Below, one piece after another: positions 26,234 through 33,373 of a stretch of DNA of 64,000 nucleotides. A program made the translations under genes and the position numbers. Location of the stretch: the NCBI GenBank assembly GCA_963795055.1, contig CAWCGJ010000034.1, forward strand, positions 1 through 64,000, given 5' to 3'. The stretch's first letter is position 1. Every line of letters starts with the position of its first letter. The notes under the pieces are model-generated. The model was not told the origin of the DNA. It did not search any database and saw only the letters and a program-made list of their open reading frames with translations. This DNA comes from JASHPR01 sp963795055. Its GTDB lineage: Bacteria; Actinomycetota; Actinomycetes; Streptosporangiales; Streptosporangiaceae.

Positions 26234-27472
26234 ATCGAGCGCTTTACCACGGTCGTCATCGGCGCGGGGCACGCGGGCCTCGCGGCGAGCCACTTCCTCG
26301 GCGGCCGGTCGATCGACCACGTCGTGCTCGAGCGCGGCGAGGTGGCGAACTCCTGGCGCCGCGAACGCTGGGGCTCGCTGCGGCTGCTCACGCCCAACTG
26401 GCAGAGCCGCCTGCCGGGCCTTCGCTATGAAGGGCTGGAACCAGACGGCTACATGACGATGGGCGAGGTGACCGAGTTCATCGAGCAGTTCGCCAAGGTG
26501 TCGGGCGCTCCCGTCCGGACCGGCGTGAACGTCACGTCGGTCCGGCAGGCCGGCGACGGATACCACCTGACGACCAGCCGCGGCGAGATTCTCGCCCGGA
26601 CCGTGGTCATCGCGAGCGGCGCCTGCAACCAGCCCGCGGTGCCGCCGCTGCGCGAAGCGGTGCCGCCGTCCGTCGAGCAGCTGACGCCGTTCGTCTATCG
26701 CCATCCCGCCCAGCTCCCCGACGGCGGCGTGCTCGTCGTGGGAGCGTCGGCGACCGGCGTGCAGCTGGCCGCCGAGATCCGGCAGTCCGGCCGGCCGGTG
26801 ACCCTCTCGGTGGGGGAGCACGTGCGGTTGCCGCGCACGTACCGCGGACGCGACGTGCTGTGGTGGATGGACGCGTCGGGCGTGTGGGACCAGCGCTACG
26901 ACGAGGTCGAGGATCTCACGCGGGCCCGGCGGCTGCCCTCGCCCCAGCTCGTCGGGACTCCCGAGCGGACGACGCTCGATCTGAACGCGCTCACCTCGAT
27001 GGGCGTCGAGCTGGTGGGCCGGTGGGCGGCGGTACGTGACGGCCGCGCGCTGTTCTCCGGCGGCCTGCGCAATCTGTTCTCGCTCGCGGACCTCAAGATG
27101 GTGCGCCTGCTGGATACGTTCGACGAGTGGGCCCGGACGAGCGGGCGTGACGCCGACGTCCTCCCGTCCGGGCGGTTCGCGCCGACCCGCGTGCCCGAGT
27201 CCACGCGGTTGCAGCTGGACCTGGCCAGCGGCGAGATCCGCGCGATCGTGTGGGCCACGGGTTTCCGGCCCGACTACGGGTGGCTCGACGTGCCGGTGGT
27301 CGACGCCAAGGGCCAGCTGCGCCACGAGGGCGGCGTGGTCGACAGCCCGGGACTGTACGCGCTGGGGCTGCCCGTGCTGCGGCGGCGCAAGTCCACGTTC
27401 ATTTACGGCATCGAGGACGACGCGCGCGAGGTGATCGATCATCTCGCGCAGTACCTGGCCGTCCGCCGGTGA
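26234..27472 (+). CDS. FAD-dependent flavoprotein monooxygenase, ATC start
   Basis: A FAD/NAD(P)-binding oxidoreductase of about 412 aa, similar to flavin-containing monooxygenases. The FAD loop (VVIGAGHAGLAAS) begins at residue 8 and the NADPH loop (VVGASATGVQLAAEI) lies near residue 175. The C-terminal VWATGFRPDYGWLDV is the family ATG-motif. No ATG, GTG or TTG exists between the in-frame stop at 26222 and the GTG at 26324, and that GTG would delete the FAD loop. GAGG is placed 7 nt before the ATC at 26234, so ATC is the likely start. It follows osmC by 54 bp and may share its promoter. Substrate unknown, possibly an organosulfur compound. Confidence 0.8.
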   Translation: MERFTTVVIGAGHAGLAASHFLGGRSIDHVVLERGEVANSWRRERWGSLRLLTPNWQSRLPGLRYEGLEPDGYMTMGEVTEFIEQFAKVSGAPVRTGVNVTSVRQAGDGYHLTTSRGEILARTVVIASGACNQPAVPPLREAVPPSVEQLTPFVYRHPAQLPDGGVLVVGASATGVQLAAEIRQSGRPVTLSVGEHVRLPRTYRGRDVLWWMDASGVWDQRYDEVEDLTRARRLPSPQLVGTPERTTLDLNALTSMGVELVGRWAAVRDGRALFSGGLRNLFSLADLKMVRLLDTFDEWARTSGRDADVLPSGRFAPTRVPESTRLQLDLASGEIRAIVWATGFRPDYGWLDVPVVDAKGQLRHEGGVVDSPGLYALGLPVLRRRKSTFIYGIEDDAREVIDHLAQYLAVRR

Positions 27473-27511
27473 TCCGGGCCGCCGCGTGGGATGGCCGCCG
27501 GCCGCCTAAAG

Positions 27512-27539
27512 TCTAGTTATACGATCGGAAATATTGACA
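27512..27539 (+). promoter_or_regulatory. sulfur-island site e and TTGACA promoter box
   Basis: TCTAGTTATACGATCGG (27512-27528) carries the CTA, CGAT and GG positions of the pattern seen in site f. It is followed by TTGACA at 27534-27539. A weak -10 (CATGCT) comes 17 nt later, and the leader peptide ATG at 27569 follows so closely that its mRNA could be leaderless. Confidence 0.45.
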
Positions 27540-27568
27540 GCCGCGCGGCGCCGTGTCATGCTCGGATC

Positions 27569-27649
27569 ATGACGAGCTACGACCGGGCCGAGCGCCGCTA
27601 CGTGGACATGGCGTTCGTGGCCAGCGCGCTCTGTCTCCCGCGGGCCTGA
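27569..27649 (+). CDS. putative sulfur-operon leader peptide (26 aa)
   Basis: A 26-codon ORF, ATG to TGA, in the 5' region of the tauD-ABC operon. Its core (ERRYVDM, 3 residues, then ASALC) resembles a family of short actinobacterial leader peptides in which an Arg-Arg-x-Val-Asp core precedes a Ser-Ala-x-Cys ending, found before sulfate, sulfonate and cysteine genes and thought to sense charged tRNA-Cys by attenuation. The recognition is from memory and rests on the pattern only. It lies 150 nt upstream of tauD, just after site e and a TTGACA box. No strong ribosome site is present, consistent with a near-leaderless mRNA. Confidence 0.6.
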   Translation: MTSYDRAERRYVDMAFVASALCLPRA

Positions 27650-27796
27650 CGGCCCCGCGTCGTTTACCTCGCTCCCAGCGCTGGCCCAGCCAGCCTGTCT
27701 CACCTCATCCGATTGCGCCGGGCGGCCGGCCACCCCGGCGTGCCCCGGCCGGCCATGCCCGCACTCACGCCCGCCCACGAGATGAAAGGCCCTGCC

Positions 27797-28726
27797 GTGA
27801 CCGACACCATCGCCAGCCAGACCCGTACCTCGGTGACCAGGCTCGCCGGCAACATCGGCGCGCAGATCAGCGGTATCGATACCGGTACCGCCCTGAGCGA
27901 CGAGGACGTCGCCCAGGTGCGCCAGGCGCTGCTCGACCACAAGGTGGTCTTCCTGCGTGACCAGAGCCTCGATTACCCCCGGCAGGTCGCGTTCGCCGAG
28001 CGCCTCGGCCCGCTGACCCTGGGCCACCCGACGCTGTCGTCGCCACCAGACCAGCCTTACCTGGAGGAAATCGACTCGCGCCGGGGCGTACGCGCCAACC
28101 ACTGGCACACCGACGTGACCTTCGTGGACCGGCCGCCCGCGTTCACGCTGCTGCACGCGGTGGTCATCCCGCCGGTGGGCGGGGACACGATCTGGGCGAA
28201 CACGGTGACCGCTTACCAGAGCCTGCCGGGCGACCTGCGTGAGCTGGCCGACCGGCTCCGCATCGTGCACACCAACGATTACGACTACGCGGCGGTGACC
28301 GGCCGGGACGCGCGCGACGACGCGGCGGTCGCGGATCGGCGCCAGGAGTTCCTGTCCACGATCTATGAGACCGAGCACCCGGCGGTCCGGGTGCACCCGG
28401 AGACCAGCGAGCGCTCCCTGGTCCTGGGCGGCTTCGCGCGCACCGTGACCGGGTTCTCGCCGCAGGCCTCCCGGGACCTGATCCGGATCCTGCAGGACCA
28501 CGTGACCCGCCCGGAGCAGACGGTCCGGTGGCACTGGCGCGCGGACGACCTGGCCATCTGGGATAACCGCGCGACCCAGCACTACGCGATCTTCGACTAC
28601 GGCACCGAGCACCGCCGCGGCGAGCGCGTGACCGTGTCCGGCCCGGTGCCGGTCGGCGTGGACGGCCGCCCGAGCGTCGCGATCAAGGGCGACGCGGCCA
28701 CGTACTACGCGGGCGCGACGCACTGA
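27797..28726 (+). CDS. TauD/TfdA-family 2-oxoglutarate dioxygenase
   Basis: A 309-aa Fe(II)/2-oxoglutarate dioxygenase of the TauD type, which hydroxylates sulfonates such as taurine so that sulfite leaves. Iron ligands are His104 and Asp106 (NHWHTDVTF) and His262 (ATQHYAIFDY); Arg277 fits the 2OG-binding Arg by spacing. The GTG at 27797 is chosen because GAAAGG lies 7 nt upstream and the N-terminus then matches the family (VTRLAGNIGAQISGID). It is directly followed by a three-gene ABC importer, as in tauABC-tauD. Taurine itself is not proven; alkylsulfonates or alkyl sulfates are also possible. Confidence 0.92.
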   Translation: MTDTIASQTRTSVTRLAGNIGAQISGIDTGTALSDEDVAQVRQALLDHKVVFLRDQSLDYPRQVAFAERLGPLTLGHPTLSSPPDQPYLEEIDSRRGVRANHWHTDVTFVDRPPAFTLLHAVVIPPVGGDTIWANTVTAYQSLPGDLRELADRLRIVHTNDYDYAAVTGRDARDDAAVADRRQEFLSTIYETEHPAVRVHPETSERSLVLGGFARTVTGFSPQASRDLIRILQDHVTRPEQTVRWHWRADDLAIWDNRATQHYAIFDYGTEHRRGERVTVSGPVPVGVDGRPSVAIKGDAATYYAGATH

Positions 28727-28781
28727 GGCCGCGGCCGGTCACGCCAAACCACCCAGGCAACCCGATCACGAAGGCAGGCTC

Positions 28782-29876
28782 ATGAGCACCTCAGCCGAAG
28801 TCACCAAGCCCGAACGTAGGCAGGTCCCGGCCTACAAGCGCAGGCGGCGGCGGATCTACGGCGGCGTCGCCGTGGCGGCGATCGCCGTCATCGCGGTCAT
28901 CGTCTGGGCGGTCACCCAGGGCAACTCCGGCGCGCCGGTCCCCGGGTTCACGATCGCCTACGGGCAGGGCACCGTGGCGAACTCCGACAGCATCATCGAC
29001 AGCGATCCCGCGCTAGCCAAGGTGATACCCGCCCACCTGCATTTCGTGCCCTTCGACGCGGGCGTCACCGCGATAGCCGAGATGCGCAGCGGCAGCCTGC
29101 AGGCCATCAGCGGAGTCGGGAACCCGCCGGTCGTCGGGGCCATCGGCACCCATACCGGCGTCGACGTGGTCATCGCGCAGAGCTTCGACGCCGACGCGCT
29201 GATCGTCCCCAAGTCGGTCCAGGCGCCGGCCCAGCTGGCGGGCAAGTCCGTCGGCGTCCTGGTCGGGTCCTCCGAGGACTACGAGCTGCGAGGCTGGCTC
29301 GGGCTCGAGCACCTCACGTCCTCGGTCAAGGTCGTCGGCTTCGCCAGCGAACAGGCGGCGGCCGCCGCCTACCTGGGCGGCTCGGTCACCGCGGCGTACG
29401 TGCAGGCCGGGCCGGAAGCCCAGCTGATCGCCAAGGGCGGTCACCCGCTGACCGACGCCGAGCAGATCGCCAAGCAGGGCATTCCCGGCCTGAACGTGGT
29501 CGCGGTCGCGGACAGCCTCGTCAAGAGCGACCCCGCGCTGGTGCAGAAGTACGTGTGCACCGAGGTCCAGGCCACCCGCCTGTTCACCGGCCCGCAGGCG
29601 GCCAAGTACCTGACGCAGAGCGCCAAGGCCCAGGGAGTGCCGGGCAACCTCATCGTCACGGCCACGAAGAACTACCCGTTCATCCCGCTCAGCCAGCAGC
29701 TGTACTGGCTCGGGTCGGCGCCGGGCGACACCAGCAGCCCGATCGTCAAGGCCTACGTGCAGACCGGGCAGTTCCTGGTCGGGCAGGGCCGGCTGCCGTC
29801 AGCCCCGACCGCCGCGGTGATCGCCGCCCACGTGGACCCGACCTTCGTCGAGAAGGCTCTCGCAGGTGACTGCTGA
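28782..29876 (+). CDS. sulfonate/taurine ABC transporter, substrate-binding protein (TauA/SsuA-like)
   Basis: A 364-aa periplasmic-binding-type protein of the SsuA/TauA/NMT1 class. A basic N-terminus (YKRRRRRIYGG) precedes one membrane helix (residues 27-45) and there is no lipobox, so it is anchored by an uncleaved signal. The body starts FTIAYGQGTVANSD and shows TAIAEMRSGSLQAISGVGNPP, LAGKSVGVLVGSSEDY and AAYVQAGPEA. The last eight codons overlap the ATPase start. It should deliver an organosulfonate to the TauBC-like pair. Confidence 0.9.
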   Translation: MSTSAEVTKPERRQVPAYKRRRRRIYGGVAVAAIAVIAVIVWAVTQGNSGAPVPGFTIAYGQGTVANSDSIIDSDPALAKVIPAHLHFVPFDAGVTAIAEMRSGSLQAISGVGNPPVVGAIGTHTGVDVVIAQSFDADALIVPKSVQAPAQLAGKSVGVLVGSSEDYELRGWLGLEHLTSSVKVVGFASEQAAAAAYLGGSVTAAYVQAGPEAQLIAKGGHPLTDAEQIAKQGIPGLNVVAVADSLVKSDPALVQKYVCTEVQATRLFTGPQAAKYLTQSAKAQGVPGNLIVTATKNYPFIPLSQQLYWLGSAPGDTSSPIVKAYVQTGQFLVGQGRLPSAPTAAVIAAHVDPTFVEKALAGDC

Positions 29877-30747
29877 CGCCATGCGAGGGGCGGGCCCGGC
29901 CGCACCCAGCGGGGGGAGGGTGGCGGCCGGGCCCCATCCCGGGGCGGGGGGCCGGCCGCGGCAGCGGTCCGCCGACGGCGCCCACGTGGTCCTCGAATCG
30001 GTCGGCAAGACATTCCGCCGGGCCGGCCGGCGGACGGTGGCCATCTCCGGGGTCAGCCTCCAGGTCGCCGCGGGCGAGCTCGTCTGCCTGCTCGGCCCGT
30101 CGGGCTGCGGGAAATCTACGCTGCTGCGCATCGTCGCCGGGGCCCTGGAGTGCGACGAGGGCTCGGTGACCGTCGGCGGCCGGGCGGTGACCGGGCCGGC
30201 CGCCGACCGGGGCATGCTGTTCCAGAGCCCGATGCTGTTCCCCTGGCTGACCACCCGGAAGAACGTCCTGTTCGGCCCGAAGGCACAGCGGGCGGCCGGC
30301 GCCGACGAGCGTGACGATCCCGAACTGGACGCGGAGGCCGACGCGATCCTGGCGACGGTCGGCCTGTCCGACTTCAGCGACGCCTTCCCGCACGAACTGT
30401 CGGGCGGGATGCAGCACCGGGCGGCGTTCGCCCGGGCCATGGTCACCCGGCCCTCGCTGCTGCTCATGGACGAGCCGTTCGGCGCGCTCGACGCGATCAC
30501 CCGGGTCCGCATGCACGAGTTCCTGCTGCGCATGCGGGAGCAGTACCGGATCACCATCATCTTCGTGACGCACGACATCGAAGAGGCGGTGCTGCTCGGG
30601 GACCGGGTCGCCGTCATGGGCGGGCGGCCGCCGGGGATCCAGGAGGTCATCGACGTGCCGCTGCGCCGGCCCCGGCAGGCGGCCGATGTCGACACCGAGG
30701 CGTTCCTCGCGGTAAAACGCCGGATCCGGGCCGCCCTGACGGCATGA
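29866..30747 (+). CDS. sulfonate/taurine ABC transporter, ATP-binding protein (TauB/SsuB-like)
   Basis: A 293-aa ABC ATPase beginning with GTG inside the end of the binding-protein gene. A Gly/Pro-rich extension of 40 residues precedes the nucleotide-binding domain. Walker A is at 77-84 (GPSGCGKS), the Q-loop is MLFQSPMLFPWLTTRKNVLF, the signature LSGGMQHRAAFARAM and Walker B LLLMDEPFGALDAITR. The switch His follows in IIFVTHDIEEAVLLGDRVAVM. This is the nitrate/sulfonate/taurine class. It energises the permease encoded next. Confidence 0.94.
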   Translation: MTADAMRGAGPAAPSGGRVAAGPHPGAGGRPRQRSADGAHVVLESVGKTFRRAGRRTVAISGVSLQVAAGELVCLLGPSGCGKSTLLRIVAGALECDEGSVTVGGRAVTGPAADRGMLFQSPMLFPWLTTRKNVLFGPKAQRAAGADERDDPELDAEADAILATVGLSDFSDAFPHELSGGMQHRAAFARAMVTRPSLLLMDEPFGALDAITRVRMHEFLLRMREQYRITIIFVTHDIEEAVLLGDRVAVMGGRPPGIQEVIDVPLRRPRQAADVDTEAFLAVKRRIRAALTA

Positions 30748-30801
30748 CCAGCAGCACGCAACCGTCCCGGGCCCGCCCGGCCGCCCGTTAAGGAGAAAGT
30801 G

Positions 30802-31707
30802 ATGTCAGGCTGGCGTTACGCCCCGATCGGCGCCACCGGGGTGCTCGAGGCCCAGGACCAGGGCAGCCCGGAAGCGGGCCAGGGCGGCGAACTGGCCGAG
30901 CGCGCCGAGCTGCTGGCCCATCGCCAGGCCGCGCGCCGCGCCCGGATCAGGCGCGTGGCGATCGGCGGGGCAGGCCTGGCCGGCTTGCTGGTGCTGTGGC
31001 AGGCGAGCGCGGTTATCCTCGGCGACCAGGTCGCGCTGCCGTCGGTGAGCCAGACCGTGGCGCAGTTCGCGCACTACCTGGGCCGGCCGTACCCGGCCCA
31101 GGGCGAGCCGCTCTGGTTCGACCTGTACATAAGCCTGCGCCGGATCCTGATCGGCTTCGTGATCGGCGTGGCCGCCGGGGTATCCATCGGCGCCGCGATG
31201 TCGGCCTGGACGTTCGCGCGCCACCTCATCGACCCCGTCATCGAGGTCATCCGCCCGCTGCCGCCGCTGGCCTTCATCCCGCTGTTCATCGTCTGGCTGG
31301 GCATCGGAGAACTGCCCAAGGAGGTGCTGATCATCGTCGGGGTCATCCCGATCATGGCCATCACCACCGTCGCCGCGCTGGACGAGGTCCCGCAGGATCT
31401 GCGGCTGTGCGCGCGGACCCTCGGCGCGTCACCCCGCTATACGCTGCTGCACGTGCAGATCCGCTCGGCCCTGCCGGGGATCCTGACCGGCATGCGGATC
31501 TCGATGGCCGGCGCGTGGAGCAGCATCGTCGCGGTCGAACTGCTGGCGGCCACCAGCGGGCTCGGCTTCATGATCATGCAGGCGGGTGACTACCTCAACA
31601 CCGCGCTCGTCTTCGCCGGCATCATCATGATCGCGGTGACCGGCCTCGTCCTCGACGCCTGCCTCCGCGCGCTGCTCATCCTGGCTGACCCCAGCCGGAG
31701 ACGCTGA
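30802..31707 (+). CDS. sulfonate/taurine ABC transporter, permease (TauC/SsuC-like)
   Basis: A 301-aa inner-membrane permease of the SsuC/TauC family with about six helices (first at residues 53-70). The EAA-type loop that docks onto the ATPase is DLRLCARTLGASPRYTLLHV and then LPGILTGMRISMAGAWSSIV. IRPLPPLAFIPLFIVWLGIGE is the usual helix 3-4 region. The N-terminal 45 residues are hydrophilic and variable. ATG at 30802 follows AAGGAGAAAG. Last gene of the tauD-ABC operon. Confidence 0.94.
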   Translation: MSGWRYAPIGATGVLEAQDQGSPEAGQGGELAERAELLAHRQAARRARIRRVAIGGAGLAGLLVLWQASAVILGDQVALPSVSQTVAQFAHYLGRPYPAQGEPLWFDLYISLRRILIGFVIGVAAGVSIGAAMSAWTFARHLIDPVIEVIRPLPPLAFIPLFIVWLGIGELPKEVLIIVGVIPIMAITTVAALDEVPQDLRLCARTLGASPRYTLLHVQIRSALPGILTGMRISMAGAWSSIVAVELLAATSGLGFMIMQAGDYLNTALVFAGIIMIAVTGLVLDACLRALLILADPSRRR

Positions 31708-31750
31708 CGCAACGATCACGCCAGCCCGGGGTGTACATAACCGCCGCTAG

Positions 31751-31767
31751 CCTATAATATCGATAGG
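31751..31767. promoter_or_regulatory. sulfur-island motif site f
   Basis: CCTATAATATCGATAGG is the most symmetrical copy: CCTAT and ATAGG form an inverted repeat. It also contains the -10-like word TATAAT. It lies 27 nt before the GTG of the MBL-rhodanese gene, within an AT-rich pocket. A regulator bound here would cover the promoter. Confidence 0.6.
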
Positions 31768-31793
31768 TTAAATAGACTAGCGGGGAGGGTCCT

Positions 31794-33176
31794 GTGATCG
31801 AGGTCGTGACGATCGAGACGCCGTCGCTGGGGGACCGGACCTACCTGGCGACCGACGGTGCCAGCGCGCTCGTGATCGACGCGCAGCGGGACATCGACCG
31901 GGTGCTGGCGGTGGCGGCCGCGCGGGGGGTCGCGGTGACGCACGTGTTCGAGACCCACATTCACAACGACTACGTCTCCGGGGGCCTGGCCCTCGCCCGC
32001 CGGTCCGGCGCCGCCTACCACGTCAACGCGGCCGATACCGTGGCGTTCAGCCGGGTCGGGATCGGCGACGGCGACACGATCGACGTCGGGCCGTCCATCC
32101 GGGTGCGGGTCATCGCCACGCCCGGGCACACCTTCACCCACCTGGCCTACGCGCTCGAGGACGCCGCCACCGGCGAGGTGGCGGCGGTGTTCACCGGCGG
32201 CTGCCTGCTGTACGGATCGGCCGGCCGCCCGGACCTGCTCGGCGCGGAGCACACGCACACGCTCGCGGCCGCGCAGCACGCCTCCGCCCGGCGGCTGGCC
32301 CGGGCCCTGCCGGACCGCACGCCGGCGTGCCCGACGCACGGCTTCGGCAGCTTCTGCGCCGCCACCACGGCCCAGACGGCCGCGTCGACGATCGGGGACG
32401 AGAAGCGGTCCAACCCGGCGCTGACCCTGGACCGGGACAGCTACGTCGCCGCCCTGGTGGCGGGCCTGGACGCCTACCCCGCCTACTACGCGCACATGGC
32501 CGCGGCCAACGCGGCCGGCCCTGAGGCCCCCGGCCTCGCCCCGCCCGCCCGGGTGAGCGCAGGCGAACTGGGCCGGCGGATCGCCGCGGGAGAGTGGGTG
32601 GTGGACCTGCGCCACCGGCGGGCGTTCGCGGCCGGGCACCTGCCGGGCTCGCTCAGCTTCGAATACTCCGGCAGCTTCGCCACCTACCTCGGCTGGCTGA
32701 TCCCCTGGGGCACCCCGCTGACCCTGATCGGGGAGACCGGCCGGCAGATCGCCGCCGCGCAGCGCGACCTGGCCCGGATCGGGATCGACCACCTGGCCGG
32801 CGCCGCCATCACGAGCTCGGGCGGCTGGCCATCTGCGCCGTTCCTGGGCAGCTACCCCGTCAGCGACTACCCGGGCCTGGCCGCCGTCCGGGACCGGCAG
32901 GACCTGGCCGTCCTGGACGTCCGCCGCGAACCAGAGCGTGTTCGCGGTCACATCGCCGGCTCGGTTCACGTGCCGCTGCACGAGCTGCCGGGCCGCCTGC
33001 GTGACCTGCCCGACCGGCCGTTGTGGGTCCACTGCCAGGGCGGCTACCGCGCCAGCATCGCCGCCTCCCTGCTGCAGGCGGCCGGGCACGCCGTCACCGC
33101 CGTCGACGACGACTTCGCCCGGGCCGCCGCCGCCGGCCTGACCATCGCCGGATCACCCAGGCGCCCCGCAGCCTAA
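31794..33176 (+). CDS. MBL-fold hydrolase/rhodanese fusion (persulfide dioxygenase-like)
   Basis: A 460-aa fusion of a metallo-beta-lactamase fold domain (1-240) with two rhodanese domains. Iron ligands of the ETHE1-like type are His55, His57 and Asp59 (THIHNDYVSGG) and His112 (ATPGHTFTH). The usual TGD aspartate is Gly (TGGCLLYGSAGRPDLLG), a known trait of this sub-branch. The first rhodanese domain (253-350) has no Cys. The second (365-455) has Cys414 in VHCQGGYRASIAAS. It likely oxidises persulfides to sulfite and moves sulfane sulfur. GTG start follows GGGGAGGG and site f. Confidence 0.92.
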   Translation: MIEVVTIETPSLGDRTYLATDGASALVIDAQRDIDRVLAVAAARGVAVTHVFETHIHNDYVSGGLALARRSGAAYHVNAADTVAFSRVGIGDGDTIDVGPSIRVRVIATPGHTFTHLAYALEDAATGEVAAVFTGGCLLYGSAGRPDLLGAEHTHTLAAAQHASARRLARALPDRTPACPTHGFGSFCAATTAQTAASTIGDEKRSNPALTLDRDSYVAALVAGLDAYPAYYAHMAAANAAGPEAPGLAPPARVSAGELGRRIAAGEWVVDLRHRRAFAAGHLPGSLSFEYSGSFATYLGWLIPWGTPLTLIGETGRQIAAAQRDLARIGIDHLAGAAITSSGGWPSAPFLGSYPVSDYPGLAAVRDRQDLAVLDVRREPERVRGHIAGSVHVPLHELPGRLRDLPDRPLWVHCQGGYRASIAASLLQAAGHAVTAVDDDFARAAAAGLTIAGSPRRPAA

Positions 33177-33259
33177 CCGGATAAGGCGTTGCCGGCCCGG
33201 CGGCTGATGGCCCATGATTTACGTCAGGAAGTATCGTGCCGATCGCCCGAGGAGGGTAG

Positions 33260-33373
33260 ATGCGCCAGGCGTTCACGTCCACCGAGATGGCCTTTGGGAC
33301 CTATTCATGGGATGTGGCGCGTGTCGCGGAAAACGCTCAACTTGGGGATCCTGGCGCATGTAGACGCGGGTAA
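33260..33373 (+). CDS. putative 37-aa leader ORF overlapping the ribosome-protection gene
   Basis: A 37-codon ORF from ATG 33260 to TAA 33371 with the strongest ribosome site in the neighbourhood (AGGAGGG, 4 nt upstream). It begins MRQAFTSTEMAFGTYSWDV and contains Trp17 and one Cys. It overlaps the TetM-like start (33312) by 62 nt in another frame, while that gene has only a weak site of its own. Coupled translation or ribosome-stalling control is plausible, as leader peptides control tet(M)-type and erm genes. There is no proof of expression. Confidence 0.5.
   Translation: MRQAFTSTEMAFGTYSWDVARVAENAQLGDPGACRRG

Noticed and set aside
31756..31761. Treating TATAAT-like words in the sulfur sites simply as -10 boxes
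   Set aside because: The shared 17-bp pattern occurs in both orientations relative to the genes and extends well beyond six bases, so promoter composition alone does not explain it.
33189..33311. N-terminal extension of the ribosome-protection GTPase
   Set aside because: The 41 extra residues are unlike any Tet(M)-type N-terminus; the family start fits the ATG at 33312.
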